Below, piece by piece: positions 30,291 to 37,298 of a DNA stretch of 37,347 bases; within the stretch, counting starts at the first letter, position 1, and each line of letters starts with the position of its first letter. Under the pieces are notes generated by a model. It ran no database searches. It was given only the letters and a program-made list of their open reading frames with translations, and was not told where the DNA came from. Source of the DNA: Oscillospiraceae bacterium (GTDB lineage: Bacteria; Bacillota; Clostridia; UMGS1883); NCBI GenBank assembly GCA_022508735.1, contig JAFLUQ010000005.1, forward strand, positions 1 to 37,347. The letters are read 5' to 3'. The position numbers were made by a program, and so were the translations under genes.

Positions 30291-30294
30291 TCAA
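30266..30294 (-). promoter_or_regulatory. Promoter of the repeat-protein gene, inside the terminator
   Basis: Minus-strand TTGACG (30289-30294), 17 bp, TATAAT (30266-30271). The expected start near 30259 lies in the 3' arm of the terminator hairpin, so transcripts starting here lack the 5' arm and escape termination, while read-through RNA from upstream folds the whole stem. Confidence 0.85.
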
Positions 30295-30314
30295 TATATA
30301 CAATTGTGAATTTT

Positions 30315-32348
30315 TTATGATTTACTAAGCGGAACTATTTCCAGCAAACTGGTCCACTCGCTGTTGGAATTTCCACGCCCGACAAAGCGGATATAGCGCA
30401 CATCACGTTCAACTCTCAGGTGGATGAACCGTTCTCCCCGCTGACTGCTGCCGGAAAATACCGGCTCATAGACCTCGCCGTCAACGCTGACCTCCAGATC
30501 AAAGGCTGTCGTTCGTGACTCGTACTGCCAGAATGACAGCGCGATCTCCTCAACATACTTCGTCTCGCCTAAATCGAACACCGCTGTAGGTCCTATAGCG
30601 GCGTAGCGGCTGCCTATATCGTCGTCAAACGCGTTCTCCGGCGGATTTTGGGGCTCGGGAATTTTATCCGCGCTCGCTGACACTATCTTTATCCTCCGCT
30701 CATCTCTAAGCTCCGGAATCCGTGAGGAAAAATCTCTCTCCTCCTGAAGCGGGCGATCAGGCAGCTTGCCGGTGGAAAGAATGCTTATCAGCATATCGAG
30801 AGCGCCGGACTCACAGTCCTTAAACATTGGCGTATAATCTACAATCACCGCGCCGTCATATACGGCAACATGCCGACCCAAAACGTTCGCCGCTGATCCG
30901 ATGTCAATATACATCCTTCCGTCGCCGGCAATGATCGGTGGGCTGATCTCCGCCGTCACACCGTCAATGACCGCGCTGCCGCTGTCTGCTTTCAGCAAAA
31001 CCGAACGGCAGCTGTTGCTTACGGCCGTGCCGGACTCGCTCCAATCTACAGAGTAGCCGAGGCTTTCAGCCAAAAACCTGAGCGGAATGTATTTATTGTC
31101 CATCACAGCCACGCCGCCGACAGTCTCCCGTCCGTTCACAAGGGCAAAGCCGCTGCCTGAGAGGGCCACGCCCGTGCTGAGCTTTCGCTGAAGATACGGA
31201 TAAATGTCTCCGCTGAGCCCGCCCTGATATTTATACAGCTCGCAGAGCGCCAGCAGAGTGGCTCCCACCGCAAAATTCTGCGTAACCTCAGGAGCAGTGG
31301 CTTTGGTAGCCGCCGAGCCTATCTCCTGAGAATAGCCCACATAGCCGGTCTCGTCTATAGCCACGTTTTTCAGGTAGTTCACGCCGCGCATGGCCGCGTC
31401 AAGATATTTTTCCTCGGTGAGCAGGCCGTTGTTCACGCCCCAAAGCAGACCGTAGGTCAAAAAGGCCGTGCCGCTTGTCTCGTAGCCATAGGAGTTTTCA
31501 CTGCTCGTGGGGTACATCGGCAGCATGGACTGAGTCCAGTAGCCGTTTCCTGCCGCGTCGACTTTCTGGCAGTCTACCACAGCCTCGCACATATCAAGAT
31601 ATACCTGCCGGAAGTAGCCGTAGTGCTCCCAATCCTCCGGCATATCCCTGAGCACCATGGCGAGGCCCGCCAACACCCAGCCGTTGCCCCGGGCCCAGAA
31701 GTTTTTCTGCCCGTCTATACGGCTGTTTATGTAGCCGCTGTCGCGGAAGAACAGACGCTCTTCACTGTCATAGAGCTTTCCGCGGCAGTCATTAAAGTAC
31801 TCATAGAGCTTGTCGGCATAGCGCTTGTCGCCGGTTATCCGATAGAGCCTCGTCATGACCGGCATGGCCATGAACAAAGCGTCGCACCACCACCAGTAAT
31901 CAGTCTTGTCGGTGGTGATCTGCGTGCCGACGACCTCAAGGGCACGGCTGATTTTGCCGTAGTCGCCGTCAAGGGCAAAAAGGTCGGCATAGATCTGGAA
32001 GCAGGTCTGATTATCGGCATGGTAAACGTTTCCGTTATCCCAGCTTTGGTTGCTATTTGAAGGGTGGCCCTTCCACCCGTTATGCTCCGACCAGGTCTCG
32101 CTGTATTCACGGTAGGCCTCAATGCCTGTAGTGAAATAAGCCTCGGTGTTGCCCACATAGTAGGCCGCGTTGTCCCATGAATACCCCGGCGCGGAGCGGT
32201 GGTCGGATATCCACCGGTCGTTCACCCTCTCGATCAGCTCACGTGTCTCAGCCGCGGTCATGGGAGGCTCCTCCGCCGAGACAGGCCCGGCTATTACGGC
32301 GGAAAGCACCGCCGTTACGGTCAGAATTATTGATATTATTTTTTTCAT
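30315..32348 (-). CDS. Secreted GH105-type glycoside hydrolase with stalk and F5/8C-like domains
   Basis: A 677-residue exported enzyme. Signal peptide 1-25 (ISIILTVTAVLSAVIAG, ending VSAEE). An (alpha/alpha)6-type catalytic domain at about 30-375 bears the GH88/GH105 hallmark YWWWCDALFMAMP with the predicted catalytic Asp156, and FWARGNGWVLAGLA at 218-230; relatives remove unsaturated uronic acids from pectin fragments such as rhamnogalacturonan. Residues 400-505 match a copper-amine-oxidase N-terminal-like stalk (KYIPLRFLAESLGYSVDWSE), a cell-surface spacer common in Clostridia. Residues 553-674 are an F5/8 type C-like carbohydrate-binding domain (AVFDLGETKYVEEIALSFW). ATG 32348 is 4 bp after the peptidase gene with a weak site, suggesting coupling. 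The substrate is inferred from the family. Confidence 0.88.
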   Translation of the reverse strand: MKKIISIILTVTAVLSAVIAGPVSAEEPPMTAAETRELIERVNDRWISDHRSAPGYSWDNAAYYVGNTEAYFTTGIEAYREYSETWSEHNGWKGHPSNSNQSWDNGNVYHADNQTCFQIYADLFALDGDYGKISRALEVVGTQITTDKTDYWWWCDALFMAMPVMTRLYRITGDKRYADKLYEYFNDCRGKLYDSEERLFFRDSGYINSRIDGQKNFWARGNGWVLAGLAMVLRDMPEDWEHYGYFRQVYLDMCEAVVDCQKVDAAGNGYWTQSMLPMYPTSSENSYGYETSGTAFLTYGLLWGVNNGLLTEEKYLDAAMRGVNYLKNVAIDETGYVGYSQEIGSAATKATAPEVTQNFAVGATLLALCELYKYQGGLSGDIYPYLQRKLSTGVALSGSGFALVNGRETVGGVAVMDNKYIPLRFLAESLGYSVDWSESGTAVSNSCRSVLLKADSGSAVIDGVTAEISPPIIAGDGRMYIDIGSAANVLGRHVAVYDGAVIVDYTPMFKDCESGALDMLISILSTGKLPDRPLQEERDFSSRIPELRDERRIKIVSASADKIPEPQNPPENAFDDDIGSRYAAIGPTAVFDLGETKYVEEIALSFWQYESRTTAFDLEVSVDGEVYEPVFSGSSQRGERFIHLRVERDVRYIRFVGRGNSNSEWTSLLEIVPLSKS

Positions 32349-32352
32349 ATGA

Positions 32353-33627
32353 TTATTTCTTCGGATACACAATGCTGAGACTGGCCTTCTCACGGTCAAA
32401 CAGCTCTCTGAGGCAGGCCTCGCCATCCTCAATAGTAACAGTTTTCCAGACCTCTGGGTAGGTAAGCAGATCTATCCCGCGGTGGAAGCTGAACATATAG
32501 CTGTTGCCTATGTTTTCCACATCGCCTCCCATGAGGCGGATATATCTGCCGTAGAGCAGATTCATAGCGCGGTTCCACGCCTCGGGGTCTATCCCCTCGT
32601 CCTTCACGTGGTCGATCTCGGCATATATGGCCTCGGCCACGGCCTTGGGCTCGCTGCTCTCACCGCTGAAGGCGGCATAGCCAAAGCTGGTGCCGTATTC
32701 GTAATAGCCGCCGAAATAGCGGTTGATAACACCTTCGGAATAAAGTCTCTCGTAGAGCGGAGAGCTGCGGCCCGTCAGCACCTGAATAAGGGCCTCGCTC
32801 ACTATCTCGCGCTTAAGCATCTCACCGCCGGTGCGGGCGTCCTTGAAGCCCAACATGAACTGGGGCTTGGCAATCTCAAAATACGCCTCGCTCTCAGCGC
32901 TTACGATCTCCTCTGGCTCCTCGGGGAACACCTGCTGAATTTCGCCCTCGGGCTTTTCCTTGGTTATCAGCTCGTCAACGATGTCGCCCAGCTTTTCAGG
33001 GTCGATATTACCTACGCAGATGATCGCCATGTTAGAGGGATGGTAGAATGTATTATAGCACTTGTACAATAGCTCCGGAGTGGTCTTCATTACCTCCTCC
33101 ACGCTGCCAGCGATCTCGGTGTGCACAGGGTGGTTTTTGTACATTCCCTTAAGGCAGTTGTAGAAGCACACCTGCCCCGCGTCGTCGTCGTACATCCGCA
33201 CCTCCTGGCAGATTATGCCCTTCTCCTTCTCCACGTTTTCAGCCGTGAAATACGGGGTCTGAACATAGCTTAAGAGATTACGGAAATTCTCGTAAAAATA
33301 GTCGGTGCAGCTGAACAGGTAGTTCGTCACGTCAAAGCTGGTGAAGGCGTTGACGTTAGCTCCCTTGAACAGAGAAAAGGCGCTACTTCCGTCAGGCTGC
33401 TCAAACACCTTGTGTTCAAGGAAGTGAGCCACGCCGTCAATAACCTTTGTGACCTCATTCTCACCGGGTACTACAAACTCAGTGTTTATAGAGCCGTAGC
33501 GGGTGCTGAATGTGGCGTAGCTCTTGGCGGTGTTCTTCTTGATAACTATTACCTTAAGGCCGCTCTTGTGCTCAGCGGTATAGGTCTCTTCCCGTAAAAG
33601 CTCGTCGTATTTTTTTGTGAAGATCAT
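32353..33627 (-). CDS. M16 family zinc metallopeptidase (YmfH-like)
   Basis: A 424-residue member of the pitrilysin/processing-peptidase family. The inverted zinc motif HxxEH is intact as HFLEH (His68, Glu71, His72), with the third ligand probably Glu142 in IICQEV, 74 residues after the first histidine as in the family. The C-terminal half is the second M16 structural domain. No signal peptide, so cytosolic. ATG 33627 follows GGAGGAGG by about 6 nt. It begins within 2 bp of the end of the inactive partner gene upstream, the ymfF-ymfH arrangement of Bacillus. Substrates are not known from sequence. Confidence 0.94.
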   Translation of the reverse strand: MIFTKKYDELLREETYTAEHKSGLKVIVIKKNTAKSYATFSTRYGSINTEFVVPGENEVTKVIDGVAHFLEHKVFEQPDGSSAFSLFKGANVNAFTSFDVTNYLFSCTDYFYENFRNLLSYVQTPYFTAENVEKEKGIICQEVRMYDDDAGQVCFYNCLKGMYKNHPVHTEIAGSVEEVMKTTPELLYKCYNTFYHPSNMAIICVGNIDPEKLGDIVDELITKEKPEGEIQQVFPEEPEEIVSAESEAYFEIAKPQFMLGFKDARTGGEMLKREIVSEALIQVLTGRSSPLYERLYSEGVINRYFGGYYEYGTSFGYAAFSGESSEPKAVAEAIYAEIDHVKDEGIDPEAWNRAMNLLYGRYIRLMGGDVENIGNSYMFSFHRGIDLLTYPEVWKTVTIEDGEACLRELFDREKASLSIVYPKK

Positions 33628-33628
33628 T

Positions 33629-34879
33629 TTACGCCTCCTCCTTTCCGGCCAGGAAGTAAACCGTGTCCAGAGCAACACGGCCTGCGGCCTCCTTTATCTG
33701 TTCTCTCGTCACGTTTTCTATATTCTCTATGGTTTCCTCGATGCTCACATCGCTGCCAAGGAGTATCTGTGTGGTATAGTAGTCCTCCAGCGCCTCCACG
33801 GCGTCCACACGTGAGCGGAAGGAGTTGCAGATTTCCTTCTTTATTACGTCGATCTCCTCGTCCGAGAAATCTCCGTCCTTCATGGCCTGAAGCTGAGCCA
33901 TTATCTCGTTATACGCAGCGTCAAAGTTCTGAAACTCAATACCGCTGGATACCGTCATAACACCCATCATTCTGTCGGCCCGCGAGGACGCATAGTAGCA
34001 GAGGCTCAGCCTTTCACGAACATTGTTAAAGAGCTTGCTGTTTACGCTTCCTCCGTAGAGACCGTTCATCACCATCTGTGCGTAGATGAGCGGGTCGTTA
34101 TGGGCAATGCCGGTGTAGAGACCCATTGCCAGCTTGCCCTGGGTCACATCGAGATGTTCGGTGACTCTTCGCACCTCGCCTGCTCCGCCGGTGATTTCGG
34201 CAAGAGTATGCCCGGCCTCGCGCTCGGGCAGGGCCTCCACGGCCTTCTTCGCCGCTGCCATAGCTGCGGCCTCGTCAAAGTTTCCGGTGAAGATTATGCT
34301 CATGGCCGAGGTGTTTATCACTTCATCGTAAAAGCCAAACAGGTCATCGGGGGTGATTTTTTCCACATCCTCCTCATAGCCGATGCTGTTTATACCATAG
34401 GGTCTGCCATCAAACATGATCTCATTAAGGCGCAGGCTGGCATAATAGCGCTTGTCGTTTATCTGGCCGCGTATACGGTCGATGAGGTTCTTCTTCTCCT
34501 GCTCCACTGATCCGCGGTTATTTCCCTTGAATGCCGCCGCAAACAGCAGCTCCATAGCTTTATCGAAGGCCGGAGCGGGCAGAAAGGCGTCACATACGGC
34601 CTCCATTGCCACACGTATCACCTGCTCCTCTCCCCTCTTGCCCGACGAACAGTATAGCGAAGCTCCGTACAGCTCCTCAAGGGCTACGTCGATCTCCTTG
34701 GCTGAAGGGTGCAGCTCATTTCCGCAGCGCAGCACCTGAGCGAGCAGAGCACCCTTAGACGCTCCCTCCCGGTTCAGCGGCCTGTGAAAGAGCACGCTTG
34801 CCATATAGGTCTTGAACTTTTCATCTCTTATAAAATAGAGATCTATGCCCTTTTTAAGGGCGTGCTTGGTTATATTCAT
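33629..34879 (-). CDS. M16 family peptidase-like protein without zinc motif (YmfF-like)
   Basis: A 416-residue M16-fold protein. At the place where the active partner has HFLEH this protein reads LAQVLRCGNELHPSAKEID, so no HxxEH zinc site remains; other family features (MSIIFTGNFDEAAAM near 202, VNSKLFNNVRERLSLCYYAS near 300) are kept. It is therefore expected to be a non-catalytic subunit pairing with the M16 protein encoded immediately downstream, as in mitochondrial processing peptidase and other M16 pairs. ATG 34879 has GGGAGG 8 nt upstream. It heads the three-gene operon with the second M16 gene and the GH105-type gene. Confidence 0.92.
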   Translation of the reverse strand: MNITKHALKKGIDLYFIRDEKFKTYMASVLFHRPLNREGASKGALLAQVLRCGNELHPSAKEIDVALEELYGASLYCSSGKRGEEQVIRVAMEAVCDAFLPAPAFDKAMELLFAAAFKGNNRGSVEQEKKNLIDRIRGQINDKRYYASLRLNEIMFDGRPYGINSIGYEEDVEKITPDDLFGFYDEVINTSAMSIIFTGNFDEAAAMAAAKKAVEALPEREAGHTLAEITGGAGEVRRVTEHLDVTQGKLAMGLYTGIAHNDPLIYAQMVMNGLYGGSVNSKLFNNVRERLSLCYYASSRADRMMGVMTVSSGIEFQNFDAAYNEIMAQLQAMKDGDFSDEEIDVIKKEICNSFRSRVDAVEALEDYYTTQILLGSDVSIEETIENIENVTREQIKEAAGRVALDTVYFLAGKEEA

Positions 34880-34996
34880 GTATCTTCCTCCCTTTACAAA
34901 TTTTTCCTTAAAATAAAACAAAAACTGAGCGCGGCGAGGTTTTGCTCCTCACCTCTTCACTCATCACTATTACTTATTACCTCATATGTACGGGGC

Positions 34997-35026
34997 ATTA
35001 TAGCCCCTTTAATAAACGTTGCTCAA
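34997..35026 (-). promoter_or_regulatory. Promoter of the M16-GH105 operon, -10 framed by an inverted repeat
   Basis: Minus-strand TTGAGC (35021-35026), 18 bp, TATAAT (34997-35002). The -10 is exactly bracketed by GGGGC and GCCCC (35003-35007 and 34992-34996), which could be an operator or a remnant terminator of the lipoprotein gene ending at 35038. The leader to the start codon is about 110 nt. Confidence 0.65.
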
Positions 35027-35037
35027 ATCTGAATTTA

Positions 35038-35409
35038 TCAGTTGTTATTGTTGTAGCCTCTGCTTGTGCCGGAGGCGCCTGTCACGTCGCCAACCATGTC
35101 CTCGGCTCCGTCGATCACATCCTTGGCAGCATTTCCAACACCGTTAGCCGCATCGTCTACCGCGTTGCCAACGTCGCCCATAAGACTATCGTCGGCGGTC
35201 CTTCCGCTGTCGCCGTTTCGGTCGATCTTTCCGTCATTGTTATCGTCGGGCCTGTCGGCGTTGTTTGTTCTGCCACTGTTTGTTGTCTGTCCTGCGGTGC
35301 TGCCGTTACTGGCGGTCTGCCCTGTTGGGTCCGTGTTGTTTGCGGTGTTGCCGCTGCAGGCCGAAAGCGCCAGCATAGCGGCTACAATAATGAATAATAA
35401 TCTTTTCAA
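35038..35409 (-). CDS. Small Asn/Asp/Gly-rich lipoprotein
   Basis: A 123-residue lipoprotein: MKRLLFIIVAAMLALSAC gives a signal peptide with lipobox LSAC, then a low-complexity Thr/Asn/Gly region, an acidic segment (RPDDNNDGKIDRNGD, resembling a calcium-binding EF-hand-like loop) and an amphipathic VGNAVDDAANGVGNAAKDVIDG, ending in four Asn. The start is probably TTG at 35409, because AAAGGAAGG lies 9 nt upstream; the ATG at 35430 has no ribosome-binding site and would place this purine tract inside the gene. No function recognised. A MITE-like element begins 35 bp upstream and may have altered its promoter. Confidence 0.75.
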   Translation of the reverse strand: MKRLLFIIVAAMLALSACSGNTANNTDPTGQTASNGSTAGQTTNSGRTNNADRPDDNNDGKIDRNGDSGRTADDSLMGDVGNAVDDAANGVGNAAKDVIDGAEDMVGDVTGASGTSRGYNNNN

Positions 35410-35443
35410 AGTGGTGTTCCTTCCTTTCATTTTGGGTTCGGTT

Positions 35444-35618
35444 AAGGTAATACCACACAAAGATTGTGCCTGTACTGAGCCGCAGATTTTTTGACAGACC
35501 TACGAAAATTTCGCAGTAAACCGCTCGTATTTCAAGGAATTTTCGTAAGGAAATGGCGGAAAATATGCCAGCAAGACAGGTGCAAAGCCGCACGGCGATC
35601 TTTGCGCGGTATTACCTT
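35444..35618. mobile_element. MITE-like element with 23-bp terminal inverted repeats
   Basis: The ends, 35444-35466 and 35596-35618, are inverted repeats matching at 20 of 23 positions (AAGGTAATACC with internal CAAAGAT). A second inverted pair with the core ACGAAAATT lies near the centre (35501-35509 and 35539-35547 approximately). The 175-bp segment encodes nothing, is flanked by TTA on both sides (possible target duplication), and sits between a lipoprotein gene and a micropeptide gene. This is the form of a non-autonomous miniature transposon; no transposase is in the window to name its family. Confidence 0.6.
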
Positions 35619-35744
35619 TATTATTTCCCGACTTAAAATATTTACACCAAAACAATGGAACACATTTCGACATTTTTCATAGTATATAGTGTAAACGGTC
35701 GAAAAAGCCGTTTAAAAAATAAATTTTTAAAGGAGTAAAAACTT

Positions 35745-35900
35745 ATGTTCGGATACAACAACGGTTACCAGTGGATCGTATGGATCGTAATAATCATCCT
35801 TCTCATCGGCTTCGCAGGCAACGGCTGCGGCTGTGGCTGTGGCTGCAATGAATGCGGCAACAACTGCGGTTGCAACGACTGCGGCTGCGGCTGCAACTAA
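35745..35900 (+). CDS. 51-residue cysteine-rich membrane micropeptide
   Basis: A short gene with good signals: AAAGGAG 8 nt before ATG 35745 and a strong terminator after the TAA at 35898. The product starts MFGYNNGYQWIVWIVIIILL, a Tyr/Gly/Asn-rich end leading into one membrane segment (about 10-24), followed by a 27-residue tail with eleven cysteines in Cys-Gly repeats (GCGCGCGCNECGNNCGCNDC). The layout resembles the YjcZ-type tiny sporulation peptides of Firmicutes at the N-terminus, but the Cys-rich tail suggests metal binding or a cross-linked coat/wall component. CATAGTATA near 35680 with AC 16 bp before it fits a sigma-K-like promoter, a weak hint of late sporulation expression. Function unproven. 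Confidence 0.85.
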   Translation: MFGYNNGYQWIVWIVIIILLIGFAGNGCGCGCGCNECGNNCGCNDCGCGCN

Positions 35901-35906
35901 GCCTTA

Positions 35907-35939
35907 AAAAACGGCCTGCCCTAGCGGCGGGCCGTTTTT
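35907..35939 (+). terminator. Terminator of the micropeptide gene
   Basis: AAAAACGGCC (35907-35916) pairs with GGCCGTTTTT (35930-35939), with a further short inner stem around CTAGC. It is also able to act on the minus strand. Confidence 0.92.
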
Positions 35940-35952
35940 ATTTTCTTCTTTT

Positions 35953-36540
35953 TTAGCCTCTGCACGACAGCATCTCGCAAAGCTTCGCAAGCGCTCTTCC
36001 CCTATGGCTTACCGCATTTTTTTCGGCGGCGTCGGCCTCGGCAAAGGTCTTATCAAGCTCGGGTGAAAAGAATATCGGGTCGTATCCGAAGCCGCTCTCC
36101 CCGCGCGGCTCCCCGGTTATATAGCCCTCAACGCTGCCCACGGAAACTGTCTCCCGTCCGTCCGCGCCGATGAATACTATGGCGCACATGAACCGGGCCG
36201 TGCGCTCCGCCTCCGGCACTCCTGCAAGCTTGCTCAGCACAAGATTCAGACGTTCTTTGTCGTCATCCAACCCGCCGTATCTGGCGCTGTATACTCCCGG
36301 TTCACCGCCGAGAGCGTCTACGCAGAGGCCGCTGTCATCAGCCATGGCCGCGGCGCCGGTAGCCTCGTGTATGGCCTTGGCCTTAAGCCGGGCATTTTCT
36401 TCAAAGGTCCGGCCGGTCTCCTCCACGTCGATCTCAGCCCCGGCCTCTGCCTCGGTTATGATCTCAAATCCAAGCGGCTCTAATATTTCCCGAAATTCAC
36501 GGAGCTTATTCTTATTCTGTGTTGCGGCGATAAGCTTCAC
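35953..36540 (-). CDS. rdgB: XTP/dITP diphosphatase (RdgB/HAM1 family)
   Basis: Hydrolyses non-canonical purine triphosphates (ITP, dITP, XTP) to monophosphates, keeping them out of DNA and RNA. The 195 residues begin KLIAATQNKNKLREFREIL, the nucleotide-binding start of the family; MADDSGLCVDALGGEPGVYS near residue 66 holds the metal-binding acidic pair, and GESGFGYDPIFFSPE near 147 and AVSHRGRAL near 178 are further signatures. ATG 36540 follows AAAGGAG. Promoter at 36577-36605. The gene lies downstream of a radical SAM gene in the same direction. Confidence 0.97.
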   Translation of the reverse strand: MKLIAATQNKNKLREFREILEPLGFEIITEAEAGAEIDVEETGRTFEENARLKAKAIHEATGAAAMADDSGLCVDALGGEPGVYSARYGGLDDDKERLNLVLSKLAGVPEAERTARFMCAIVFIGADGRETVSVGSVEGYITGEPRGESGFGYDPIFFSPELDKTFAEADAAEKNAVSHRGRALAKLCEMLSCRG

Positions 36541-36576
36541 TTCGTGTCGTCTCCTTTCCGGTTTCTCTTTTATAGT

Positions 36577-36605
36577 ATTATATCAGATTTTGTTTTTATT
36601 GTCAA
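36577..36605 (-). promoter_or_regulatory. Promoter of rdgB
   Basis: Minus-strand TTGACA (36600-36605) and TATAAT (36577-36582), 17 bp apart. The -35 begins directly after the stop codon of the radical SAM gene. Confidence 0.88.
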
Positions 36606-37205
36606 TTACTCAAATGGCCTGATTCTGTAGGTCACGCCCAAATTTTCGCATATTTCGCGGCACTTGTCCTCCTGTTCGGAAGTTATTGTAGTTCCGACGG
36701 TAGACAGCACCACATTAGGCACATATTTTCTCACTTCTCCGGCGAAGCGGAGCAGGGCGTCAAACGATTCCGGGCCGAATTTGCTGCGGGTCAGGCGAAA
36801 ATATTCGTCCCTGTCAGGGGTGTTAAGGCTGATAGAGATAGTATCTGCACGGCCTTCAAAGAGCGGAGCCGTGTCGCGGCCGTTTATCAGGTCAGACAGT
36901 CCGTTGGTGTTTACGCGCACCGGCAGATCAAAATTCGCCTTTACATAGTCGGCCACCTCTAAGAGCACATCAAGCCGTTCGGTCGGCTCACCGAAGCCGC
37001 AGAACACCAGCTCGCCGTAACGGCCCATATCGAATTTCTTAAACTCAGCTATAACCTCCGCCGCCGTGGGCTCTCTCTCCAGCCATAGGCTTCCGCTGCC
37101 GTCCATTTCGTCCCGGTTTTGGCGCAGGCAGAAAACACAGCTGCAGGGGCAACGATTCGTTAGGTTTACGTAGAGGTTGCCGTGGTATGGATACAGTATG
37201 GTCAT
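36606..37205 (-). CDS. Small radical SAM protein, TatD-associated type
   Basis: A 199-residue radical S-adenosylmethionine protein. The iron-sulfur motif CxxxCxxC is CPCSCVFC at about residues 19-26; LVFCGFGEPTERL near 66 is the SAM-binding GGEP-type strand, and VRVNTNGL near 95 and ISISLNTPD near 121 are core barrel strands. Size and the N-terminal YPYHGNLYVNLTNRCPC match the family usually annotated TatD-associated radical SAM, whose reaction is not established. I use ATG 37205 with AAAAGGAG upstream; the open frame continuing to 37340 runs into the tRNA and is not coding. No tatD gene is visible within the window. Confidence 0.9.
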   Translation of the reverse strand: MTILYPYHGNLYVNLTNRCPCSCVFCLRQNRDEMDGSGSLWLEREPTAAEVIAEFKKFDMGRYGELVFCGFGEPTERLDVLLEVADYVKANFDLPVRVNTNGLSDLINGRDTAPLFEGRADTISISLNTPDRDEYFRLTRSKFGPESFDALLRFAGEVRKYVPNVVLSTVGTTITSEQEDKCREICENLGVTYRIRPFE

Positions 37206-37267
37206 TGAAAAAACTCCTTTTGAGTTAAAGCTTTGCTCCAGAAGCAAAACTTCATCTGATTTAACGG

Positions 37268-37297
37268 AAAAAGCGAACGCCTTGGCGTTCGCTTTTT
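37268..37297. terminator. Terminator downstream of the tRNA gene
   Basis: A symmetrical hairpin AAAAAGCGAACG...CGTTCGCTTTTT just 3' of the tRNA CCA end; it has U tracts in both directions. Confidence 0.92.
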
Positions 37298-37298
37298 C

